The notes under the pieces are model-generated. The model did no database searches. It was not told the origin of the DNA and saw nothing but the letters and a program-made list of their open reading frames with translations. From an uncultured Verrucomicrobiales bacterium (lineage in GTDB: Bacteria > Verrucomicrobiota > Verrucomicrobiia > Verrucomicrobiales > DEV007): a DNA stretch of 64,000 bases. Within the stretch, counting starts at the first letter, position 1. Every line of letters starts with the position of its first letter. Where the stretch lies: contig CALSSN010000012.1 of assembly GCA_943789025.1 (NCBI GenBank), positions 1 through 64,000 of the forward strand, in the 5' to 3' direction. Position numbers and translations under genes: made by a program. Below are positions 58,008 through 64,000 of this stretch, piece by piece.

Positions 58008-59396
58008 ATGGGCAGGTCTTTTTTACGAATTCGTTTTCCGCAAATGACTCTTAGTGTTCTCTGCATTCCGGTGCTCTTCGGATGGCTAAGAAAAGTTGAT
58101 GCTGAGAATTGGCCAAACTGGAGAGGACCAGCCCACAACGGATCCTCGTCCGAAATCAACCTTCCCACCCTTTTTTCGAAAGAGAAAAATGTGCGATGGG
58201 TCGCGGATCTGGCTGGGGAAGGAGCCTCGACACCTTGTGTCTGGAGTGAACGCGTCTTTGTTACATCAGTGGTTTTTGGTGAGGATGCGTTCGAAGAGGG
58301 CAAGCTTGTCATGCAGTGCTTTGACCGGAAGAATGGGAAGCTGCTCTGGGAAAGGAGCCGTGCTGGACGAGTCAGGCTCGATGAACGCAGCACCACGGCA
58401 TCTCCATCACCAGCCTGTGATGGCAAACGCGTGATATTTTTTTTCGGGACCTGCGATCTTTTTGCTTTCAGTCTCAATGGAGAGCCTCTCTGGCAGAAAA
58501 AGTTGACTCCGGATGCCCATTATCTTGCCTTTCTTTGGACTTTTGCTTCCAGTCCTCTGTTGGAAGCCAATCGCGTCTATCTTCCGATTCTTCAACGTGA
58601 CACAAGCTTTGTGCATAACGGTTTGGCACGTGGCGAACCGAGCAAGACAGACAATCAATCATACTTACTCTGTCTTGACGCAGCAACGGGTGAAGAGATC
58701 TGGCGGCAGCATCGACCGAGTGAGGCAGTGGCCGAGTCGCGGGAGGCTTTTGGAACGGTGGTTCCTTTTACCCACGATGGGGTCACTCAACTTCTTGTCG
58801 CAGGTGGAGACTGTCTGACTGCGCACGATCCCAAAAATGGGAGAGAGGTCTGGAGGTGGGGCACTTGGAATCCGGAAAGAATTGGCCACTGGCGACTGGT
58901 CCCGACGCCTTGTCCCGGGGCTGGTCTCGTGGTGATTCCCGCTCCGAAGAAAGCCCCTGTTTACGGAGTTTATCTTGGCGGCAGTGGTGACCTTGGCGAG
59001 GAAAGTTTGGCTTGGAAAACTGATCCGGATGAGGCAACAAGCGATGTTTCTTCAGCTCTTTTTTACGAGGGAAGGTTCTATCTTGTTGATGGTGACAGAC
59101 GTGACAAGGCGCTTGTTTGTCTGGACCCAGCCGATGGAAAGGTGATTTGGCGAGGTGCTTTGGAAACGAGAGATAAGATGGAGGCGGCGCCTACCGGGGG
59201 CGACGGGAAGATTTATATGATCGACCATGGGGGAAAGGTCTTTGTGGCGCGAGCTGGTGGCTCAGCGTTTGAACTTCTTCACCAGGTGGAAATGGGAGAG
59301 CGGGGCGATGAACCAATCAGGTCTTCGGTGGTGGCAGCCGGGGGAGGGATTTTTCTCAGGATAGGGGCGCGTCTTTACCATATCGGCAGGGAGTAA
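58008..59396 (+). CDS. secreted PQQ-type beta-propeller (outer membrane protein assembly BamB-like)
   Basis: About 462 residues from ATG 58,008, with a signal peptide (FPQMTLSVLCIPVLFGWLRK region). Typical opening of the group: ENWPNWRGPAHNGSSSE. Repeated propeller blades each carry a GxxxW motif: DRKNGKLLWERS, DAATGEEIWRQH, DPKNGREVWRWG, DPADGKVIWRGA. Such proteins are frequent in Planctomycetes and Verrucomicrobia; no catalytic PQQ ligands can be assigned. The frame is open far upstream but overlaps gluQ and has no likeness there. Confidence 0.88.
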   Translation: MGRSFLRIRFPQMTLSVLCIPVLFGWLRKVDAENWPNWRGPAHNGSSSEINLPTLFSKEKNVRWVADLAGEGASTPCVWSERVFVTSVVFGEDAFEEGKLVMQCFDRKNGKLLWERSRAGRVRLDERSTTASPSPACDGKRVIFFFGTCDLFAFSLNGEPLWQKKLTPDAHYLAFLWTFASSPLLEANRVYLPILQRDTSFVHNGLARGEPSKTDNQSYLLCLDAATGEEIWRQHRPSEAVAESREAFGTVVPFTHDGVTQLLVAGGDCLTAHDPKNGREVWRWGTWNPERIGHWRLVPTPCPGAGLVVIPAPKKAPVYGVYLGGSGDLGEESLAWKTDPDEATSDVSSALFYEGRFYLVDGDRRDKALVCLDPADGKVIWRGALETRDKMEAAPTGGDGKIYMIDHGGKVFVARAGGSAFELLHQVEMGERGDEPIRSSVVAAGGGIFLRIGARLYHIGRE

Positions 59397-59414
59397 AAAG
59401 AGGGGCCCTCCGGT

Positions 59415-60656
59415 TTACTGGAGGCTCGCCTGGTGGTCGCGATTGCCGATCTGGGCAAGTGTGATAGCCGCAAGAAAGAGTGACCCAGCAACGAGGACGG
59501 GCCGGGAATCGTCCTCGATGGCTTGAATGAAAGCCTCTTTGGCGTCGGCAATCACTTGTGGAGGTTCGGCATGCCTCGGAAGAATTTTCTCTACCACTGC
59601 GGCTAGATGATTGGCAGGGATGGATCGGGTGGTTCCAGTCTCGGTGATAATGACCTTGTGTGCGATGGGAACCAGCGTGGAGAAAAGAGTGCGGGTATCT
59701 TTTTCCTTCAGAGATGCGAAGAGGAGGGTCGCTTGGGTTTGTGGAAAGTAAGCGTGCCATGTCTCGACCAGAATGGAAGCGGAGTCGGGATTGTGTGCTC
59801 CATCGATCACGATCGGATGGGTTCGGTCCGGGAGATGAATGATTTGAAACCTGGCGGGCCAGGTCGTGTCTGCTAATGCCTGCGCAATTTTTTCAGGAAA
59901 AAGAGTAATCCCTGAGCAAGCGATCAACTGAATGGCGAGAGCAGCGTTTTCCCGCTGATGGAGGCCTTTGAGACCGAGGTCAATTGCAGGGCAATCGGCC
60001 GGGGAGATCTTGATTAGCGGGCTACCGAGCTCTGTGGCACGCAAGGTGATGACGTGTTCAGCAGCGGGCTTCTGAGGAGCGACTGCAAGGGCTACTCCGG
60101 GCTTGATGATACCAGCTTTTTCGCCTGCGATTGCGGTCAGATTATCTCCAAGCCACTGAGTATGGTCCAACCCGATACGGGTGATTGCAGTGCTGGTGGG
60201 AGTGACTGCGCTGGTCGCGTCGAGTCTGCCGCCCATGCCGGTTTCGAGAATGACAACATCGACAGCTTCCTCTCGAAAATGGAGGAGAGCGATTGCCAGA
60301 GTGAGTTCGAAAAAAGTAGGGTGCGGGTTCCAATTGCTCACCGCCTCCCTTAATTGCGACGTCAGGCGAACGAACTGGGCATCCGAGACCGGTTGGAAGT
60401 CGACCCGAATGCGCTCGTTTACTCGGAGCAGGTGCGGGGAAGTGAAAAGCCCGGTTCTAAGCCCTTGGGTCCGGCAGATGGACTCGGCGAATGCGCAGGT
60501 GGAGCCTTTGCCATTTGTTCCTGCGACATGCAGAACATGGGGGTGGTCTCCAGGTAAATCGAGCGATTGCAAGAGCCGGGAGATATTATCCAGGCCGAGT
60601 TTAACTCCAAAGGACTGGGTTGAAAACAGCCAAGCCGCACACCCGTCGTAATCCAT
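59415..60656 (-). CDS. folC: bifunctional dihydrofolate / folylpolyglutamate synthase FolC
   Basis: Intact, 413 residues. P-loop VLHVAGTNGKGSTCAFAESI, GLFTSPHLLRVNERIRVDFQ, VVILETGMGGRLDATSAVTP, ITRIGLDHTQWLGDNLTAIA, GEKAGIIKPGV and IVIDGAHNPDSASILVETW. Adds glutamate to dihydropteroate and folates. It follows accD by 77 bp, an arrangement shared with many bacteria. Confidence 0.96.
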   Translation of the reverse strand: MDYDGCAAWLFSTQSFGVKLGLDNISRLLQSLDLPGDHPHVLHVAGTNGKGSTCAFAESICRTQGLRTGLFTSPHLLRVNERIRVDFQPVSDAQFVRLTSQLREAVSNWNPHPTFFELTLAIALLHFREEAVDVVILETGMGGRLDATSAVTPTSTAITRIGLDHTQWLGDNLTAIAGEKAGIIKPGVALAVAPQKPAAEHVITLRATELGSPLIKISPADCPAIDLGLKGLHQRENAALAIQLIACSGITLFPEKIAQALADTTWPARFQIIHLPDRTHPIVIDGAHNPDSASILVETWHAYFPQTQATLLFASLKEKDTRTLFSTLVPIAHKVIITETGTTRSIPANHLAAVVEKILPRHAEPPQVIADAKEAFIQAIEDDSRPVLVAGSLFLAAITLAQIGNRDHQASLQ

Positions 60657-60733
60657 TTCGTCTCGAATATCCGGGTCTGGTGAGGATGAAGCGGATGAAC
60701 GTGAGCGGACCGTCGCGGGGAGGTGGAGAGCTG

Positions 60734-61609
60734 CTAAAAGAGCGCCGCCTTAGCCAGTTGGAGTTTGGAAGGCAAAGCCTTCGGCCGCATGTAGAGAAGC
60801 AGTTCCGAGAGTTTATCCTTCATTTCGGAACGCGGAATAATGATATCAACAAGTCCGTGGCTCTGGAGGAACTCCGCGGTCTGGAAGCCGGGAGGCAGCT
60901 TTTCTCCCGTGGTCTCTTTGATGACTCGAGGACCTGCGAAGCAAATCTGCGCGCCCGGTTCGGCAATGATGACGTCGCCGAGAGTGGCGAAACTTGCCGT
61001 GACACCGCCCGTCGTAGGGTGGGTGATGACCGAGATGTAGGCGAGGCCTGCACGGTCGTGGCGCCCGAGCGCTGCGGAAGTCTTTGCCATCTGCATGAGG
61101 CTGAGAATGCCTTCCTGCATTCTGGCACCACCAGAGGCAGAGAAGAGAATCATGGGAGTGCGCTCGGCGGTAGCTCTCTCGATCGCGCGGGTGATTTTCT
61201 CGCCGACGACTGATCCCATGCTGGCAGCGAGAAACCGGAAGTCCATGGCGGCAATGCTTACATTCCTGTCTGCCAGTTTACCGGTGCCGGTGACCACGGC
61301 TTCCCGGAAGCCGGTTTTCTGTTGGTATTTGGCTACCTTCTCCTCATAACCTTCAAAATTGAGAGGATCGACAGTGAGGAGGTTCTTATCCATCTCGACA
61401 AAGGTTCCGTCATCGATGATGGATCGGATACGTTCGCCAGCGCTCAGAGTGAAGTGAAAGTTGCACTCCGGACAGACATGAAGATTTTTGGACAGCTTCT
61501 GGTCGTAAATAGTCTCTTTACATCCAGGGCAGCGTTGCCACAAACCCTCCGGCATGTCACTTTTCTTTTCTCCGAGTCCTTTGACAGATCGTTTATCGAA
61601 GATTCCCAT
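60734..61609 (-). CDS. accD: acetyl-CoA carboxylase carboxyltransferase subunit beta
   Basis: Intact, 291 residues. N-terminal four-cysteine zinc ribbon (WQRCPGCKETIY; HVCPECNFHF), then the crotonase-like carboxyltransferase: AAMDFRFLAASMGSVVGEKI, MILFSASGGARMQEGILSLM, SVITHPTTGGVTASFATLGD, AEPGAQICFAGPRVIKETTG. Part of the enzyme making malonyl-CoA for fatty acid synthesis; the alpha subunit is not in this window. Confidence 0.97.
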   Translation of the reverse strand: MGIFDKRSVKGLGEKKSDMPEGLWQRCPGCKETIYDQKLSKNLHVCPECNFHFTLSAGERIRSIIDDGTFVEMDKNLLTVDPLNFEGYEEKVAKYQQKTGFREAVVTGTGKLADRNVSIAAMDFRFLAASMGSVVGEKITRAIERATAERTPMILFSASGGARMQEGILSLMQMAKTSAALGRHDRAGLAYISVITHPTTGGVTASFATLGDVIIAEPGAQICFAGPRVIKETTGEKLPPGFQTAEFLQSHGLVDIIIPRSEMKDKLSELLLYMRPKALPSKLQLAKAALF

Positions 61610-61657
61610 ATTGGAGGTTAAACGAGTTTTTGGCGGTGCTAAAGTATAAATTTTGCT

Positions 61658-62467
61658 CTATGCGCGCGTCGCAGTCGCAATGATTACTCGATTTGGCTGA
61701 CTTATCTGAAGGATTCCAAGGGTGGCGTGGTGCGCTGTAGCGCCTGTGGTAAGCACATCGTCAACGAGGATCACGGTGCTACCCGCGATTTTTCTTGGGC
61801 TGGGAGCAAAAATTCCCTGTGCCGGGGCGAAAGCTCCCTCAAGATTGACGAGCCTCTCGGATCTTCCAAGATGGGTCTGGCGAGGGGTAGGAAAGAGGCG
61901 GATGAGGGATTTTACTACCGGGAGTCCGAGGAGCTTTCCTGCGACCGCTGCGATTTCCTGGGCTTGGTTGAAGCCTCTCTCGCGGTGCCGGGTCGGGTGT
62001 GCGGGGACTGGGACAAGGACGGTGTTTGCCAGACTGCCGATGCGCTCGTCTTTCTCGATTGCCTCCGCGATCATTCTTCCAATCGGGTTGCGCAGCCAGA
62101 GTTGTCGCTGGTATTTGAGGCGGTGGATCATATCTCTGGCCACACCGCGGTTGTGGTATTGCGAAGTGGCGAAGTCGAATGCCAGATCACGGTTGTTACA
62201 GTTCGAGCACTGAAACCTGCTGCCATTCGTGCGGTCCGGAAAGGGCTCTCCACAGACTTGGCAGCGGCTGGTGATAATCGGATTGAGTTGGTCGCTGCAA
62301 CGAGGGCAGACAATTCCTTCTCCCCAGCCGCCCCGATGCTGGTGGTGACAGGAGGGACAGCCTTGAGGGAAGATGAGGTCGAGCGCGATCTGAGAAAAGG
62401 CTCGTTTGGGTGGTATCGAAGGAATCGAACGATCTGTTGAGAAAGCTTTTCCAGAGATTCTATTCAT
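61658..62467 (-). CDS. comF: ComF family phosphoribosyltransferase-like protein
   Basis: Intact, about 269 residues from ATG 62,467, which overlaps the upstream stop as ATGA. N-terminal cysteine-rich zinc part (GCPSCHHQHRGGWGEGIVCP; CQVCGEPF; CSNCNNRD) is followed by a type I phosphoribosyltransferase domain with ERGFNQAQEIAA and the PRPP loop VILVDDVLTTGATAHHATLG. ComF proteins are needed for DNA transformation in competent bacteria and have a probable role in DNA handling. Long in-frame extension upstream lies inside the neighbouring gene and is not used. Confidence 0.93.
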   Translation of the reverse strand: MNRISGKAFSTDRSIPSIPPKRAFSQIALDLIFPQGCPSCHHQHRGGWGEGIVCPRCSDQLNPIITSRCQVCGEPFPDRTNGSRFQCSNCNNRDLAFDFATSQYHNRGVARDMIHRLKYQRQLWLRNPIGRMIAEAIEKDERIGSLANTVLVPVPAHPTRHRERGFNQAQEIAAVAGKLLGLPVVKSLIRLFPTPRQTHLGRSERLVNLEGAFAPAQGIFAPSPRKIAGSTVILVDDVLTTGATAHHATLGILQISQPNRVIIATATRA

Positions 62468-63099
62468 TGTCGGGGTGGCTCTGGGGTCTTTGGAATCCGA
62501 GCAAATTTTACTTTGGCTGCTCGTGGCGGAGGAAGCTCGCAAAGCCGATTCCAGTGGTGCGCTTTCCAGGAAAAGACATAATTTTCCTTCTTCCCCAGTT
62601 GATACCACTGCGCGATCGGGTGACCGACGCCGCCTTTGACTTTAAGAATGGCATCGATGTGTTCCTGTCCCATGATTTGCCCACTTCGAAATTTTCCGGG
62701 AGAATAAAGGGTATAACTTCCGACATCGTAGATCCAGAGGGGCGGTGGGTCAGGTTCTGATCTGGTCTCTCGCCCCATGGCGACAACGGCGGTGCCATCG
62801 GCTGTCCACGAGAGCTTGCCCATCAGGGGGTCCTCTTCCGCTGCAGGCGCTATGGTATCCTTGTAGTTGAGGTCGGCGATCTTGACGGGCGAAGCCTTGG
62901 GGTCAAGTTTTCGAACGAAGAGCGTTGCCTTACGTTGGGACGATCCGCGGTGATAAATGACAATTTCCCGGCGATCAGCAGGGTAGCGAATGATCTGCAG
63001 TGAGGGATAATTCAGGTAATTCAATCCCTCCCGAATCACAGCGAAAGCAACAGTGACTACCGCGATGGTGAGGACGAGAAACTTGACCGCTGTGTCCAT
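62464..63099 (-). CDS. hypothetical membrane-anchored protein with TolB-like strands
   Basis: Intact, 211 residues. One N-terminal membrane helix (FLVLTIAVVTVAFAVI), then a periplasmic beta-rich region: IIRYPADRREIVIYHRGSSQ, GKLSWTADGTAVVAMGRETR, PPLWIYDVGSYTLYSPGK. The alternating D/W pattern suggests a partial WD/TolB-type propeller, but length allows only two or three blades. Not recognised as a family. Stop overlaps the comF start and it is preceded by gmk at 20 bp, so it is part of the operon. Confidence 0.75.
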   Translation of the reverse strand: MDTAVKFLVLTIAVVTVAFAVIREGLNYLNYPSLQIIRYPADRREIVIYHRGSSQRKATLFVRKLDPKASPVKIADLNYKDTIAPAAEEDPLMGKLSWTADGTAVVAMGRETRSEPDPPPLWIYDVGSYTLYSPGKFRSGQIMGQEHIDAILKVKGGVGHPIAQWYQLGKKENYVFSWKAHHWNRLCELPPPRAAKVKFARIPKTPEPPRQ

Positions 63100-63120
63100 G
63101 GGTTTTGGACGTTACCTGCT

Positions 63121-63753
63121 TTATTGGGGGGCTTTTGAAGAGTGTCCCGGCCGGCAGCGGCGGGATGATCGTAGTCGTTCCGCTTGAATGATGACAGAGA
63201 ACTTAGCGAGGTCCTCATCTGGAGTCCCAGAGATCAGGGTGTAGATGTAAGCGGGCCAGTGCTTCATCTCAGCGATGGCGTTCTGCATTCGAAGTGCGAG
63301 CTGACCCTCGTCTTCTGTTCCTCTGCCTCGGAGTCGGGATTCGAGCTCGGTAGTGCTAGGAGGCAAAATAAAGAGATCTGTCAGGGCCACTTGAATAGCT
63401 TCGTCTTCGCAATTGCGAATGAGGGCGGCTCCTTGCACATCGATGTCGATGAGGATGTCGATCCCCGCTCTGAGCTGTTCCTCCACGGAGGATTTGAGGG
63501 TGCCATAAAGATGCCCGTGAACCTCGGCATGCTCGAGAAAGTCATCATTTTCCACTTTGTTTTCAAATTCCTTAACCGAGAGGAAGTGGTAGTCTTTGCC
63601 ATTGATTTCGCCTCCTCGTGGCGGGCGCGTTGTGCATGAAATTGAGTAGGCACACCCCCCTGATTTGACCATCCTATGGCAGAGGGTCGTTTTTCCTGAT
63701 CCAGATGGGCCTGAGACGACACAAAGGATTCCAGTACGTTCTTGGGTGTGCAT
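63121..63753 (-). CDS. gmk: guanylate kinase
   Basis: Intact, about 210 residues from ATG 63,753 (ATG 63,771 would add six). P-loop LCVVSGPSGSGKTTLCHRMV, SISCTTRPPRGGEINGKDYH, FLEHAEVHGHLYGTLKSSVE, DILIDIDVQGAALIRNC, FILPPSTTELESRLRGRGTE. Phosphorylates GMP. It follows the yicC-like gene, a conserved pairing. Confidence 0.96.
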   Translation of the reverse strand: MHTQERTGILCVVSGPSGSGKTTLCHRMVKSGGCAYSISCTTRPPRGGEINGKDYHFLSVKEFENKVENDDFLEHAEVHGHLYGTLKSSVEEQLRAGIDILIDIDVQGAALIRNCEDEAIQVALTDLFILPPSTTELESRLRGRGTEDEGQLALRMQNAIAEMKHWPAYIYTLISGTPDEDLAKFSVIIQAERLRSSRRCRPGHSSKAPQ

Positions 63754-63825
63754 AGATGGTTCTGGCCTCAAGCCGTAAAGAGATTGGTAGGACGAGGTGA
63801 CAAATTCACAGGAGGGTGAAGCAGG

Positions 63826-64000
63826 TTATTCGACGTTTTGAATTTGCTCGCGGATCTTCTCCAGTTCAGTTTTTGCGGTAACAACATGTTGCGCGATGGT
63901 GGCGTTGTTTGCTTTGGATCCAATCGTGTTAAATTCCCTGAAAAGTTCCTGTGTGAGGAAGTCCAGTGCTCGTCCTGTGGGCTCGGTGGCGTGGATCAGT
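63826..64000 (-). CDS. YicC/YloC family endoribonuclease (C-terminal part, 5' end outside window)
   Basis: The last 57 codons are present: [49 protein letters not shown], then TAA. This is the hallmark C-terminus of YicC-like proteins (DUF1732), a stress-induced endoribonuclease family. It precedes gmk by 70 bp on the same strand, as in many bacteria. The rest lies beyond base 64,000. Confidence 0.95.
   Translation of the reverse strand, partial: LIHATEPTGRALDFLTQELFREFNTIGSKANNATIAQHVVTAKTELEKIREQIQNVE

Overview
The window looks like chromosomal DNA from a member of the Verrucomicrobiota. The basis is the gene content: ECF sigma factor genes paired with anti-sigma/cytochrome/DUF1549/DUF1553 and DUF1501 proteins, an SxtJ and DUF5989 cassette, a DUF2851 protein, a YfbK-like anti-sigma protein, and many secreted or lipoprotein genes of a planctomycete/verrucomicrobial type. 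The phylum is an inference from this content; there is no rRNA gene in the window to confirm it.

Layout. 1-5.4 kb (minus): ECF sigma factor, a giant cytochrome-type DUF1549/DUF1553 protein and the start of a DUF1501 protein. 5.4-10.4 kb: GbsR/MarR-type regulator (minus), then a plus-strand glycosyltransferase, an unassigned coding stretch, and a carbamoyltransferase-SxtJ-DUF5989 cassette. 10.7-22 kb: AI-2E-type transporter, ClpB, a lipid A synthase N-domain protein, a UDP-sugar pyrophosphorylase, a protein made almost entirely of PAS domains, aspartate kinase and the redox repressor Rex. 22-27.4 kb: a conserved protein of unknown function, tRNA-Met, a family 9 glycosyltransferase, a two-gene membrane unit and a coiled-coil protein. 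27.5-37.4 kb: an AlgI/AlgJ-type O-acetylation pair and three large envelope proteins. 37.5-44.6 kb: photolyase, a truncated IS1380 transposase, an ABC ATPase / aminotransferase / metallo-hydrolase run, DUF2851 and FxsA. 44.7-51.9 kb: tRNA-Val, sulfite reductase, a glycine-rich RRM protein, a GH13_18 phosphorylase, several small proteins and exonuclease III. 51.9-54.1 kb: a second ECF sigma/anti-sigma pair. 54.2-56.3 kb: moaA-moaC-moaB. 56.4-64 kb: GluQ, a PQQ-type propeller protein, and a minus-strand run yicC-gmk-(hypothetical)-comF-accD-folC.

The most unusual non-coding structure is a family of about 180-245 bp repeats with inverted ends (GTCTGATCA ... TGAATCAGAC). There are five copies, at about 10.4, 17.1, 21.8, 26.5 and 39.0 kb, each directly after the 3' end of a plus-strand gene and three of them between convergent genes. 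All carry internal inverted repeats. Whether they are a MITE-like element, a terminator/REP-like element or an RNA cannot be settled by eye. Other items worth attention are a YfbK-like anti-sigma protein that lacks its VWA domain, a protein with two FGE/SUMF1 domains that both lack the catalytic cysteines, and a five-PAS protein without a visible output domain.

Data quality. The first 10 kb and parts of 15-20 kb, 24-25 kb and 39-42 kb carry many frameshifts in genes that otherwise read well. Where the conserved protein lets the site be pinpointed, most are one-base insertions, several of them in short homopolymers, so I treat them as probable sequencing errors and give whole-gene spans rather than calling pseudogenes.
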